Assembly (NCBI GenBank): GCA_964017235.1
Contig: OZ024935.1
Coordinates: forward strand, 2,728,001 to 2,792,000
Origin: Sabellastarte sp. h YS-2021
Taxonomy: Eukaryota; Annelida; Polychaeta; Sabellida; Sabellidae
Length of the DNA stretch: 64,000 bases
Reading direction: 5' to 3'
Position numbers and translations under genes: made by a program. Positions 23,495 to 34,657 of this stretch are shown here, in pieces; positions within the stretch are counted from its first letter, which is position 1; every line of letters begins with the position of its first letter. Below the pieces are notes generated by a model, which saw only the letters and a program-made list of their open reading frames with translations, was not told the origin of the DNA and searched no databases.

Positions 23495-25286
23495 GTGAGT
23501 GGGTGTGATGTGTTACGATTTAAATGAAATGCAAAAATTACTGGTGTTTGTCCTCAGAATAGAGATTAAAGTCATCAAACAGTGTTCAAATTTTACCCCA
23601 TTCTCCACCAGTGGAAACTCTCATGTAAAAGCGTTTGTAGACAGCTCAAGTTGCTAAATCGCTCACTGTAAATGTTCACAGTCTTCCTAGACTTGCTCCA
23701 AGTCTTTGTATTTCCCGTTTCACCAAACCGACACATGGAATCAATATGAACCCACCTGATAAAATACACTATTGTCAACCCCAAGTTCTGGTAAAAAAAG
23801 TCATTCAGTCCTCATATAATACCTTGGGCAAAAGGACTTGAAGACAGTCTACAATCTTCCATAACTTCCTCATACATAATATTTTCAAACAACACATTCC
23901 AATTCATCAAGATTTTAATTACACAGCACTGAAACAAAGTAACATAACCATTCAGGAGTGTCAGCTGATAGCCAACAGTGCATGATGGATACATGTTACA
24001 GTCGACTGCTTTATAAGAGATAAGGTTTCAAGATTAGCATTCCCATGCTGCCTCAAGAAGTCTGTTCCTTTCATTTAACACAAAGTTAACTGTATGAGTA
24101 AAACTGTTTCTACATTTAGAACATCTGTGTATGTATGACACCATTCCCTGGACAGATTCAAGGCATCTCAGTGTCCCACTGATGCAGCAGTATACAAGCT
24201 ACTTTCTGTGTATCTCCATGTTTCTATGTGTGTAATCTGTATTTCTCTATACCTTTAGGACACTGTGTATGTATACGATGGCATTCCCCCGCTGATTCAG
24301 GGGGTGCGTTTATTTCACGCCAGTCATCTACTGGCTGCTTTCTGTGGGTCGGGTTTACAGCAGGAAGTGACGGTGGTGGCAGGAAGTGGTTACCTCACCG
24401 TGCTGTTTCAGGGAAACCGCTTGTTGGCAGGAGGTAGGTGTTTAAACTCCTGTGTGTCACAAACCTATGAAATCAACAAAGTAGTCTAAATAATTGTTAA
24501 AATTTCTGGAGCAAAGATATTTCCTTTCAAAAATAGTCAACCAGGTAACACTCAAAAGATGCCCCTACTTTTGGTGATCAGCAGAATTAAGGATTATTAC
24601 AACAGATTAAAGTTGGGTTTTTTACGAAATCAATACACAGTTGAGATGTCATCAGGACAGGCTGCCAGCAAATCCCATATGTTGGCATGAACTGGACTTG
24701 AATCCACAGCCACAGAGTGAGAGTCTCTAGAAACACTGGACGTGTAGCAGTCCTAAGTTTAAGTTTCTTCAAATACTCTCTTTTGACTGTAAAACAAATG
24801 ACACAAACATTTTTGTAACTCCACCAGTCATTTTGCCCCAGCCCTCTTGAACTCCTGTCCAAGTAAGACCTAGCCCCTCTGTTACATGCTTTAGGGAACA
24901 TCTTAAAACTCACCTTTTTAGTTGAAGCTTCCCCACTTAGTACTCTTCCCTGTGGTCGCACCCACAACTCTGGATTACTGACCTAGATCATCCCTGTCTC
25001 TTTGAATAATACTTTTGTTAACTTAGCAGTTAGCACACTGAGTTCCACATTGTAGGGAAGATATTAGGCCTGCAAGGCAGGAGATTAGATGAAAGCAAAG
25101 CATTTAAATGCCAAACAGTTTGACCCCCAGACCACTGGGCCTAAAACTGATCTAAATAAGCATTTTAATGTGACTTACATGTAGAAAGACACACTGCTGC
25201 AGCTCATTACCCTGGTTAGGGTATCAATTTCACAGCTCTGTGGTGTCTAATAACACTTAATACATTTGAATTTTTCAATTGCACAG
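23495..25286. other. Introns 5 and 6, no extra feature
   Basis: The non-coding sequence around exon 6 (24259-24433) shows no tandem array, terminal repeats or further exon. A minus-strand ORF near 24.6-24.9 kb has no recognisable domain and is not called. Confidence 0.5.
24259..24433 (+). CDS. MEGF8: MEGF8-like, exon 6: CUB domain, second half
   Basis: Encodes DTVYVYDGIPP...LLAAFCGSG...GYLTVLFQGN. The D-x-V-x-V-Y-D-G and A-x-F-C-G motifs are typical of CUB domains. The acceptor is ctttag|GACACT (phase 0) and the donor CAGGAG|gtaggt (phase 1). With exon 5 it forms the CUB expected between the two halves of MEGF8. Confidence 0.9.
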
Positions 25287-25489
25287 GCAGGACAACTGGT
25301 TTTAATGCCAGTTACCATGTGAACAGTTGCCCCAACCATTGCCATGATAACCGGTCCTGTGATTCTGGCGTGTGTTTGTGTGCGAGTGACGTGTCCAGTG
25401 GGGGTGAGTCTGCCTGGTTTGGAGGTGTGGACTGTGGGCTGGAGATTTGTCCACGGAACTGTGGTGTACATGGACATTGTGATAGACGG
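25287..25489 (+). CDS. MEGF8: MEGF8-like, exon 7: end of CUB and EGF modules
   Basis: Begins GRTTGFNASYHV, the last CUB strand, then cysteine-rich EGF modules: CPNHCHDNRSCDSGVCLC and CPRNCGVHGHC. The acceptor is ttgcacag|GC (phase 1). The donor is GACGG|gtgagt, phase 0, matching exon 8. Confidence 0.85.
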
Positions 25490-25659
25490 GTGAGTGGGCT
25501 CGTCTGGTCTCTGATGTAATCTTTATATAACCTGAAATTCATATCTCTGCATTGGCCATTTGGTTGGATGGGTCCTAAAGGATGGAAATGATAAGTATTT
25601 CTAATAAAAATTTAAATTGCTATAAAGTTTTCCAAGTATGTGCACTAACGTCTGTCTGT

Positions 25660-25727
25660 TCACTGTTTCAGGCTGGTCTGTGTAATTACAAGTTAGGGTT
25701 TGTACATCTTTCTTTTCACTATTTCAG
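25660..25727 (+). repeat. Single upstream copy of the exon-8 boundary
   Basis: CACTGTTTCAG|GCTGGTCTGT with following TAATTACAAGTTAGGGTTTG parallels the true CACTATTTCAG|GCAGGCCTTT with CACTGTGAGCCAGGGTTTGG, offset 56 bp. Translated, AGLCNYKLGF compares with the exon's AGLCHCEPGF. Confidence 0.85.
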
Positions 25728-25839
25728 GCAGGCCTTTGTCACTGTGAGCCAGGGTTTGGAGGTTTGGGATGTGAAGATAATCTGCAACCACTGACGTCCA
25801 TAGCAGTCACTCTGGAGACTGACCCCAGGAGAAGCCAAG
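25728..25839 (+). CDS. MEGF8: MEGF8-like, exon 8: EGF end and linker to kelch
   Basis: Encodes AGLCHCEPGFGGLGCED, which completes the EGF, and a linker to the propeller. The acceptor is ctatttcag|GCAGGC in phase 0. A decoy copy of the acceptor and exon start sits 56 bp upstream, out of frame with this exon. Donor CCAAG|gtgagt, phase 1. Confidence 0.85.
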
Positions 25840-26089
25840 GTGAGTGGACACCTTGTTTTCTAACACTATATTGGCCAGTCATAGCAGCACCTCGAGTCCC
25901 AAATTGACAAGGTGTAAATATAAGTAGCTGAAGTGGGTGTAGTATTGCACTATGTTAGGTGGTAATGTGTCAAATAATTGCTCGACTCTGATATACACAT
26001 CTATACTGTGGCATGACTTCAAGTTAGGTAACCCATGTACAAAAGCTTGTTTGACCAATCAAAATACCAATAGAAATGATTGTTGCCAA

Positions 26090-26230
26090 GTGCGATATCA
26101 TGGCGTTACCTTGATTTTACATTTGACCTTGCCTTAGTGACCTTGACCTTTAAACTCTTGTCTGGGCAGAGTGGAGTGTTCAGACTTGGGAGGACCTTGA
26201 AGTGACCTTTGACCTTGGCTCTGCCAGAAT
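26090..26230 (+). repeat. Family-1 unit fragment in intron 8
   Basis: Contains a diverged unit: GATATCATGGCGTTACCTTG, TTTGACCTTGCCTTAGTGAC and CTTGACCTTTAAACTCTTGTC. It lacks both termini. Confidence 0.65.
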
Positions 26231-26391
26231 GTTATCTGCTGCCCATGTTTAAGAAGTATATAGAAGATATATGGATTGGTGTAATTGACTTTTATTAGGA
26301 CTTTTACTTAATAGTGCCATTTGTGACTATGATAGTGGAGGTAATGGACATCAAATCTAGACTTAAAAATCGACTTCTCTTGTATTTGCAG

Positions 26392-26581
26392 GTGACCTGG
26401 CTTCCCTGTTGCCACGGATGGGGCACACACTCTCTGTCTGTGGGGAAAATTCCCATCTCTACCTGTTCGGTGGGTTTTCAGTGCACTGGGGTGCACTCAA
26501 TGACCTCTGGTACCTAGATCTCAGCAGTAATGACACTTGGAGGCAGAAGACTGAAACAGGCGGAGAGCATCCTGCTAAAAG
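26392..26581 (+). CDS. MEGF8: MEGF8-like, exon 9: kelch blade 1
   Basis: Encodes PRMGHTLSV...LYLFGGFS...LNDLWYLDL...TWRQ. The G-G doublet, the D-L-W-Y and the spaced tryptophan are diagnostic of a kelch repeat. Acceptor tttgcag|GT (phase 1), donor CTAAAAG|gtaacg (phase 2). Confidence 0.92.
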
Positions 26582-26887
26582 GTAACGTAATCAGACTCCT
26601 GCAGGACTGAATCTTTGCATAAAGCCTAAAGTTGATACAAAGAGATAAGTTACCATCCCCATGTTCCAGTTGAGGAGGTTTCAAGAGGAATGAGACATTC
26701 ACATTGTTAGATTCTTACTTAATCTGATTGGTCAGGGGAAGGGTTAACCTGGTTTTTGGCTGATCTTTCTCTCTTCCCTTTAGTCTCGACAGTTCCTGCT
26801 TCATATTAAAGCCTGGTGTGCTTGGTTTTTGGAGTTAAAGCCTGGCTTTATCTCGGCTCTTATTGAGTTATTATTTTATCATTTCAG

Positions 26888-27014
26888 ATACTTTCACTCG
26901 ATGTTCTGTCACTCAAGTCAACTCTACGTATATGGTGGTTTGTCAGACACTTTGAAGCCTCTCTCTGATGTCTGGGTGTATGACCTGAACATGTCAAACT
27001 GGACTCGTGTACAG
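26888..27014 (+). CDS. MEGF8: MEGF8-like, exon 10: kelch blade 2
   Basis: Encodes RYFHSMFC...LYVYGGLSDTLKPLSDVW, then VYDLNMSNWTRVQ, a full kelch motif. Acceptor catttcag|A (phase 2), donor GTACAG|gtggga (phase 0). Confidence 0.92.
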
Positions 27015-27192
27015 GTGGGACTTGGTCGCTAATACATTGTTCCTACATTCTCTTCACTATCACTTTTCTTTTGTCCAGATTCAGTGGAAGTACCTCAAAT
27101 CATTAGCATCAAAAACATCACACAAGCATTCGTATTTCTCTTTATCTATATTTGGTTGTTGGAGTATTCAAGTACATCATTACAGTTTCATA

Positions 27193-27312
27193 GAGGGACT
27201 ATGGTGGTGCAGTGGTAACACACGTGCCTCCCACCTCTGCCCACAAAACTACACGTCGTGATCTGAACTGTACAGTGTTGAAAGTGACGTAAAACACCAA
27301 ATAAATAATACA
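27193..27312 (+). mobile_element. Truncated tRNA-derived SINE
   Basis: TGGTGGTGCAGTGGTAACAC matches the A-box region of the complete SINE at 55.7 kb, and GTGTTGAAAGTGACGTAAAA plus the AAATAAATAA tail match its 3' end. The middle, including the B box, is deleted or diverged. In MEGF8 intron 10. Confidence 0.75.
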
Positions 27313-27583
27313 TTTTTACAGTAAAATTATACAAGCCATTATAAAGTTGGCCTTAAAACTAACTCAAATCTCAAACTATTGCTTCACTGTTAGTGGCCAG
27401 AAGAATTCATGAGGGAAACAAGCTTAGTCATGTGACCTTATAGTGGGGGACATTAACAACTGTAACTCATTGGCCTGCTGAACATTGTTTCTGAACCTTA
27501 AATTCGCATCTCGGCATTGGCCCCTAAGTGGGATGACTCCAATATATAGCTACTAGGAAATGTTAAGTATTATACTTTTACAG

Positions 27584-27770
27584 CCGACTGTTGCCATGAC
27601 AACAGCAGTGCCTGCACTTGCCGGACACACGACAACATACACAAAAGAAGGGAAGGCATTCATAATTGGTGGGTTCTCAGACCACAACTACTTCTCCAGT
27701 AAGACTTACCAGTTTGATGTCACTACACTAGAGTGGAAGGATTTACACACAACAGGCTATCCACTTATTG
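27584..27770 (+). CDS. MEGF8: MEGF8-like, exon 11: kelch blade 3
   Basis: Encodes ALAGHTTTY...AFIIGGFSDHNYFSSKTYQF, then DVTTLEWKDL. Acceptor tttacag|CCG (phase 0), donor CTTATTG|gtgagt (phase 1). Confidence 0.92.
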
Positions 27771-27977
27771 GTGAGTGAATCGCCAGGATTAGTATTTTAG
27801 CTCACAAAAGAAAGTGAAAATATAGTATGTGTGATACTTACTATTGAGCCAGTGAAGCTTGTCCGTTACATTTTATGACTAAATAAAATCTTCTATACAG
27901 TGAACCTCCAGTTATACAATTGCTGTCAAAAGCATTGATTGTGTTAAATAAAAATATTTCTTCACCTCGAAAGGAAT

Positions 27978-30894
27978 TATGTCCACCCCCCTGGGGGGGT
28001 GGATATATTATTTTTGCTTTTTCTGCCGTCCGATGTCCGGCGTCCGATGTCCGGCGTCACGCATGGTTTCCGCTCATTTAAAGGAAAAGTATTAGAGCTA
28101 TTGTCACCAAATTTGGTATGCAGGCTTATTGGGTCAGTAGCTTGCTTGGGATTGCTTTTGGCTGTTGTACCTCTTTTGCTTACTGAGTAATACTTAAGTA
28201 CAGCTATTTTCAGTACCCATTGGTTTCCGTGCATTTAAGCCAAAATAATTAAAGATATTTTACTACAATTTTGAATACAAGATTGTTATGTCCATAGCTC
28301 GCTTGGTATTGCATTTGGGACTGATAGCTTTGTCAGTACATGAGTAATAGCCATTTAGGTACTTCATTGTGTATTTTCAGTACTACTTTTGAGTAATTTG
28401 CTAATATCTCAGAAACCGTAAGAGATAGAGCGATTTCGACAGAATTTTTGACCCACAGGGTAGTAGAAAAGTATTCTATACAAAATTTTAAAAAATTTCA
28501 ATTTTCGCCACTTTTGGCGGCCATCTTAATTTTTGCGAAAAATGAAAGAATCTTAATATCTCGGAAACCGTAAGAGATAGAGCGATTTCGACACAATTTT
28601 TGACTCACAGGGTAGTAGGAGAGTATTCTGTACAAAATTGAAAATTTTCAATTTTCGCCACTTTTGGCGGCCATCTTGAATTTTTGCGAAAAATGAAAAA
28701 ATCTTAATATCTCGGAAACCGTAAGAGATAGAGCGATTTCGACACAATTTTTGACCCATAGGGTAGTAGCAAAGTATTCTATACAAAATTGAAAAATTTC
28801 TATTTTCGCCACTTTTGGCGGCCATCTTGAATTTTTGCGAAAAACGAAAAAATCTTAATATCTCAGAAACCGTAAGAGATAGAGCGATTTGGACAGAATT
28901 TTTGACCCATAGGGTAGTAGGAAAGTATTCTATACAAAATTGAAAAATTTCAATTTTCGCCACTTTTGGCGGCCATCTTGAATTTTTGCAGAAAAACAAC
29001 AAATGTTAATATCTCGGAAACCGTAAGAGATAGAGCCATTTCCACAGAAATTTTGACTCGCATGGTAGTGGTAGAGTATTCTATGTGCAATTGAAAAATT
29101 TCAATTTTCGCCACTTTTGCGGCCATCTTGAATTTTTGCGGAAAAACAAAAAATGTTAATATCTCGGAAACCGTAAGAGATAGAGCGATTTCGACAGAAT
29201 TTTTGACCCACAGGGTATGGAGAGAGTATTCTATGTGAAATTGAAATTTCGCCACTTTTGGTGGCCATCTTGGATTTTTGCGGAAAACTGAAAATGTTAA
29301 TATCTCGGAAACCGCAAGAGATAGAGTGATTTTAACAGAATTTTTGACCCATAGGGTGATCGCAAAGTATCCTATACAAAATTGAAAAATTTCAATTTTT
29401 CGCCACTTTTGGCGGCCATCTTGGATTTTTGCGGAAAACCCCAAAATGTTAATATCTCGGAAACCGTAAGAGATAGAGTGATTTCGACTGAATTTTTAAC
29501 CCATATGGTAGTAGAGGAGTATTCTATGTGAATTTGAAAAATTTCAATTTTCGACACTTTTGGCAGTCATCTTGGAGTTTTGCGGAAAATAAAAAAAGGT
29601 TAATATCTCGTTTGCTTATATCTCAGAAACCGTTACAGATAGAGCAATTTTGAGAACTTTTGGCGGCCATCTTGGATTTTAGCAAAAAATAAAAAAGTGT
29701 AAATATCTCCAAAAAACAGATAGAGCGATTTCGAGTGAATTTTTGGCCCACTGGGTAGTACAAGGGTGTCTTATTGAAAAGAGAAAAATTTCAATTTTCG
29801 CAACTTATGGCGGCTATCTTGGATTTTAGCAGAAAATAAAAAAGTGTAACTATCTCGAAAATGGTGTGAGAGTGATTTTGTTAAAATTTTTGAGTTCCAG
29901 GGTATCCCCAGAGTCAACTGGCGAGTTTTCCCAAAAATCGTTTTCCTACCATTTTTGGCGGCCGTCTTGAATTTCTGTGTAAAACGTAAAAATGCATTTA
30001 TCTGGGAAACGGTGTGAGATACAGCGATTTGGTCGAAATTTTTGACCCCCAGGCAAGGTAACAGCAGAGTCAACTGGTGATTTTTCCCAGAAATCATTTT
30101 TCTGCCATTTTTGGTGGCCATCTTGAATTTCTGGTTAAAACGCAAAAACACATTTATATCAGGAACGATGTGTGATAGAGCGATTTCGTTGAAATTTTTG
30201 ATCGCTAGGGTATCCCCAGAGTTGACTGGCGACTTTTCCAAAATATTGTTTTCCTGCAATTTTTGGCAGCCATCTTGAATTTCTGCATAAAACATATAAA
30301 TGCATTTATCTCGGAAACGGTGTGAGATAGAACAATTTCGTCGAAATTTTTGACCCCTAGGATGTCAGCAGAGTCAACTGGTGACATTTTCCATAAATAA
30401 TTTTCCCGTCATTTTGGCGGCCATCTTGAATTTCTGCGTAAAACACATAAACGCATTTATCTCGGAAACTGTGTGTGATAGAACGATTTTGTTAAAAGTT
30501 TTGACCCCCAGGGTATCAGCAGAGTCCACTGGTGACCAAAATTTTTTTCCCCAAAATCGTTTTTCGCACCATTTTTGTAGGCATCTTGAATTTCTGCGTA
30601 AAACGCAAAAACGCATTTATCTCGGAAACAGTGCAAGATAGCGATTTTGTTGAAATTTTTTACCCCCAGTGTATCAGTAGAGTCAACTGGCGACTTTCTT
30701 GGTAAAAAACAAAAATGGATTTATCTCGGAAACGACCCCCAGATATTCACAATTTCATCTTTTCATTAAATGACTTGTAGTGTTTCCAAGCATCATGGTT
30801 GGACATTACACATGATAATGTGTTTTCCTGTTTGCAATCTGCCTATTTTCTCTATTGTTCCATTTTCTCCTTTTACAGGGCTTCCTATTTCTAG
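27978..30894 (+). mobile_element. Family-3 Helentron-like element, copy g
   Basis: Opens with a near-perfect hairpin (ATGTCCACCCCCCTGGGGGG, 27979 on). After a unique 5' region comes an array (28.4-30.7 kb) of about 150-bp units, each with TCGGAAACCGTAAGAGATAG, a GATTTCGACAGAATTTTTGA box and GGCGGCCATCTTGAATTT. Right end: GTTGGACATTACACAT (degenerate inverse of the left end), hairpin ACACAT-GATA-ATGTGT and CCTATTTCTAG|T at 30894. No coding ORF. It fills most of intron 11. Confidence 0.8.
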
Positions 30895-30944
30895 TTTGAT
30901 TCTCTATTTGTCTAAGAATGTTTAGATGTTTTAAAGCAATTGTC

Positions 30945-31260
30945 CAGTGGGAGTTGTATGTGTACTTATTTGGTAGGTGTATGTACTTATTTGATAGGAG
31001 TATGTACTTAATTGGTGTAAGTATGTATCTAGAAAGAGCGTGTATTTGTTTAGGAGGAGTTCATTTTTTTTAGGAGTACATATTTTCTAATTGAGTATAT
31101 ATTCACACCAGAATGTATCACCCCGCCTCTCACGCCCTCTGTTTGTACAGGGATTACTTATGTACATGTGTTGTAGGAGTATATGGTCACACCACAGTGT
31201 ATCACCCCGACTCTCACGCCCTCTGTGTGTACAGGGATTACTTGTGTACATGTGTTGTAG
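30945..31260 (+). repeat. Tandem copies of the exon-12 acceptor and exon start
   Basis: Two copies of about 84 bp precede exon 12. One has an intact ttgtag|GAGTATATGGTCACACC boundary (31177); the older one has lost the AG (near 31092). Translated, VYGHTTVYHPDSHALCVY compares with the exon's LYGHTTVYHPASHALYVY (15 of 18 identical). Upstream, shorter TAGGAGTATGTACTTA-like steps of about 24 bp may be older remnants. Confidence 0.88.
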
Positions 31261-31424
31261 GACTATACGGTCACACCACAGTCTATCACCCCGCCTCCCA
31301 TGCTCTCTATGTGTACGGTGGTTACAAATTCCATCTGGACAAAGTGACGCCTTCCAGCAGACTCTACACTTTGGATCTGCAGAGAAAGCGCTGGAGTGAG
31401 CTGCCCTCACAGCCCGGGAATAAG
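31261..31424 (+). CDS. MEGF8: MEGF8-like, exon 12: kelch blade 4
   Basis: Encodes LYGHTTVYHPASHALYVYGG, then SSRLYTLDLQRKRWSELPS. The acceptor ttgtag|GA is phase 1 and the donor ATAAG|gtagga phase 0. An acceptor-plus-exon-start copy 84 bp upstream (exon-like start at 31177) would add 28 in-frame codons if used. The downstream start is preferred because it gives normal kelch spacing. Confidence 0.88.
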
Positions 31425-31862
31425 GTAGGACACCTTGTGGAGTTGTACAATTAACGAGATAGCAGTTGTCCTAGTAACACATGAGACATGGTTTGGAAAA
31501 GCTTATACAACTAGAGAAATCAGAGGTCAGATAGTTGATGTGCACAGATAAGGAATAAGCAAAAACCCCCAATAAAAATAAAGTGCAAAGAAAAATTATG
31601 TACAGATACGAAAGTAAAAGTACAGAAGAAAACGAGGTTTGTAAAAGTAAGGAAATGGATGTAGGTAAGGAAGTTTGCATTATGTACAATCTCTTCATTT
31701 CAGTGGCTTCCTGTTCCTGAAACACCCACATTAAATTCAGATGCCTGTATTAAAACTAAGTTATTTTAAAAATCAAAAACTTAAACATATGTTGCCTAAG
31801 TTACTGTGCTGTAGTTCCAGTGTTCAGGCTTTAAATTTTAGTATTCACCCTGTCTGTTTTAG

Positions 31863-32010
31863 CCTGAGCCACGTTTCTCCCATGCTGCTGTAACCACGGA
31901 TGAGTACATGATTGTGTACGGGGGCCAGAAGTCACATGACCAGGTGACCAGTGATCTCATGATCTACAGATACGCCTGCAACAGCTGGACCTCCATCGTG
32001 TATCATAAAG
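31863..32010 (+). CDS. MEGF8: MEGF8-like, exon 13: kelch blade 5
   Basis: Encodes PEPRFSHAAVTTDEYMIVYG, then GQKSHDQVTSDLMIYRYACN and SWTSI, a kelch blade. Acceptor ctgttttag|CCT (phase 0), donor ATAAAG|gtaagt (phase 1). Confidence 0.92.
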
Positions 32011-32396
32011 GTAAGTAGTTACACCAACAAAAGGGAAATGCCAGAAATGGTCATTTGTACAAGTGGGCCATTTTAACAGCCATTGCATGAACTTCTTTCA
32101 CTGACTTTCCTTTGTACAAGAGACAAGTGGTCATTGGTTGAGAGTGGTCACTGCTGAAGTGATGCCCATATATGTCCCTGGCTGTTGATTGGGATAGAAA
32201 TCCCTACTCTTTGAACTTTGAGTCTTGCTGTGAACAAATACCAATACAAATTTCCATATTTCAACGCCACCACTACCTACAGTTAATTTGTCTGTCTCTG
32301 ACAGGTTTATGCAATTTGTCATCAGCACTTTGCACTAGTGGATTTGATCTGTTGTGGCAAAATAGTGAATATCATTTGTTTAACATGTATTTTCAG

Positions 32397-32613
32397 TGGT
32401 AAGCAACCATACTTTGGAAGCAGAGGACCTGTCTCTATCCCACCTTTACTCTGTTTTCACCGGTGTCCCTCTTCCACCTCTGACTGCGTCAGCAGCCGCG
32501 TATGTCAATGGACATGTGTACATCTTTGGAGGAATGCACTCTGTGACCTCTGGACGGCTTTACAAGGTCACATTTCCCGAGGATATCTGCAGTATCCACA
32601 AAGACCTCGCATC
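32397..32613 (+). CDS. MEGF8: MEGF8-like, exon 14: kelch blade 6 and entry to PSI
   Basis: Encodes LTASAAAYVNGHVYIFGGMH...GRLYKV, the closing propeller blade, then FPEDICSIHKDLAS, which begins the cysteine module. Acceptor tattttcag|TG (phase 1), donor CGCATC|gtaagt (phase 2). Confidence 0.9.
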
Positions 32614-33774
32614 GTAAGTGAAAACCTCTCCATATTACCCTTGGCCTTTCCTGAAGAGGAGGGCTGGGGAGATGTAATTACTCCCGTTTATTTGTTTGCT
32701 TGTCTGCACGAATAGCTTGAGAACTATTCATGGGATCCGTGTCCTAGATTTATACAAGGTTGGGGGCAACCCATGGCCTGGTCCTCAAAGAATAACAAAA
32801 TCCGGATTAAGATTCCAGAATTTGGGGGGGATTTTCCAACATTATCTGATCAATAACTTAAAAGCCATTAATCGCATTGTGGCCTTACTTTAACAGAAGG
32901 TGGAGTCTAACTTAATGTGTCAACTAGCATTACCCAATGTGTCAGTTTTAACCGAATGTGTCAGTTTTAACAGTATGTGTCAACCATTACTCAATGTGTC
33001 AGTTTTAACCAAATGTGTCAGTTTTAACAGTATGTGTCAATCATTACCCAGTGTGTCAGTTTTGACCATGTTTCTCAATTCGAGTGAGGTTACTTTCGAT
33101 CATATATTGTGAGGCACTTGAAACAGATTTCTAAGTCCAGATATCTTGGACTTTGAAAATATTCTATATTTAGGTAAACATTAAGTGTGTAGATGCTTCA
33201 CACTTCAGCAAAATGAGCCATGGTTTGTCCCGTAATTTTTGTGAAGTATACAATAAGAAAACTTCCCAAATGACATGTACAGAAAAAATATATCACGAAT
33301 GAAGATAACAATATTATACGAGTCGCACCATGAGTATTATATTATTAATCTTCATGAGTGATATATTTTTTTCTGTATATGTCTAATGAGGGATGTTTTA
33401 CTTTTATTATTCACCATTTTGTATGATTTATGGGTTAAATAACATGAATATTTACAGAGAGAATGTGAAAAAGACTGTCAAAAAGCACAGGCAACAGTGA
33501 ATATAAAAACTTCAATCTTTATCTTGGGATAACTCCTTTATTTCTGCATGGATTTTTATGCAACACACATGGGCAGAAGCACTGGAAAATGACCTTTCTG
33601 ATGTTATATAATACGTATTTGTAGGTAACATAGTCCCCTACAGCCCGGTCTGTATTTCCCCATATATAGGGCGAAAAGTTGCATGGTGGATAATAAAATA
33701 CAGTGCCTGTTTTATGAGTACCCTGCTCACTAGTTGTTGAGTACCTGAAGGTACTTGTACTTGTGTTGTTACAG
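32614..33774. other. MEGF8 intron 14
   Basis: Holds a small array (32890-33070) of AATGTGTCAGTTTTAACC / AGTATGTGTCAA units and the fold-back repeat listed separately. Otherwise unremarkable and AT-rich. Confidence 0.55.
33255..33408. repeat. Fold-back inverted repeat
   Basis: ACAGAAAAAATATATCAC...AATGAAGAT on the left is mirrored by ATCTTCATGAGTGATATATT and TTTTTCTGTA on the right, with an outer weaker extension (AAAACTTCCC / GGGATGTTTT). The arms are about 50-70 bp around a short centre. It would form a long hairpin in RNA; probably a small MITE. Confidence 0.7.
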
Positions 33775-33864
33775 ATGTGTTGCCGCCGTGGGATGTTCTG
33801 CGTGTTTTATCCACCATACGAACACCACCGTGTGTTATTCGCGGAACAGACCCGCCCCACACAG
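33775..33864 (+). CDS. MEGF8: MEGF8-like, exon 15: small PSI exon
   Basis: A 90-nt exon, phase 2-2, recognised by flanking splice sites (gttacag|A and CACAG|gtaggt) and frame continuity. It encodes CVAAVGCSACFIHHTNTTVC, a cysteine-rich PSI fragment with a possible N-glycosylation site (N-T-T). It is too short to stand out as an ORF; the longer ORF covering it is in another frame. Confidence 0.82.
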
Positions 33865-34475
33865 GTAGGTCCACTACCTCCCGGTGTTACTGTCACACTT
33901 ACAGGAAGCGGGTGTCAGAAAAATACGATGAAAAATCAGAAATAGTACAATAAATTTAAGGAATATCACTCATGTCAAAATAGACTTTCCTACATTCCCC
34001 GCCCACTTTCTGTATTATGGTAGTTCCCACTTTGTGTGACAAGTCTGATCAACAAACTGCTCAAATGGCACAAAATTTTAAATAAAAATTGAGAAATGGC
34101 AGATATTTAATGAAAAAGAGTTTATGTGGTAAAAATCAGATCTTATTATTAAAAAAATATTTGTACTTTGACAGTAGTATTTAAATAAATTTTACAGAAA
34201 TATGTTTCCTTGGAAACACTTCTTGGTTTGGAAAAATTTGGATAATCTGAATCATTTTAAGATTTACCATTTATAACAGGTGCAGCTTGATAAGTCAAAT
34301 TTCATGCCCCAATAAAATGGTAACGTTTCATTTCTGATCTGTCAAAAGATGAAGCACTGTAAAGGTATGATCAGATAAAACTGACCACTATTTCTCTGTC
34401 ACATACTGGTATCAGAGAATGACTCGTGTGTAGGTCACGTTACAAGATTGACAACAGTTTCTTTGTGTTTTGTAG

Positions 34476-34648
34476 CTGCGGTTCCAGTCCTGGTCTTGTA
34501 TCTAACTTCTCATCACCTGTGTGTGACGGGGGCCTAATCCAAGCAAGAAAGTGTCAAGACGCCAACTCATGTGGTGAATGTCTGGCCAACTGGCCCGTAC
34601 ACAGAGGTCAGGGTCACCTGTGCAAGTGGTGCACCAAGTGTAAAACAG
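34476..34648 (+). CDS. MEGF8: MEGF8-like, exon 16: PSI module
   Basis: Encodes CGSSPGLVSNFSSPVC...CQDANSCGECLANWP...CKWCTKCKTG, a PSI-type module. The acceptor is ttttgtag|C (phase 2) and the donor AAAACAG|gtgcgt (phase 1). The exon end with its donor resembles the 24-bp minisatellite unit that fills the following intron. Confidence 0.86.
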
Positions 34649-34657
34649 GTGCGTATA

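Noticed and set aside
24587-24967. 126-codon minus-strand ORF as a gene
   Set aside because: No recognisable motif, no start or splice context, and it lies within a MEGF8 intron.
28553-30616. Minus-strand ORFs with FRKNPRWPPKVAK-like repeats
   Set aside because: Translation of family-3 units; the same motif appears in two frames and is interrupted by indels.
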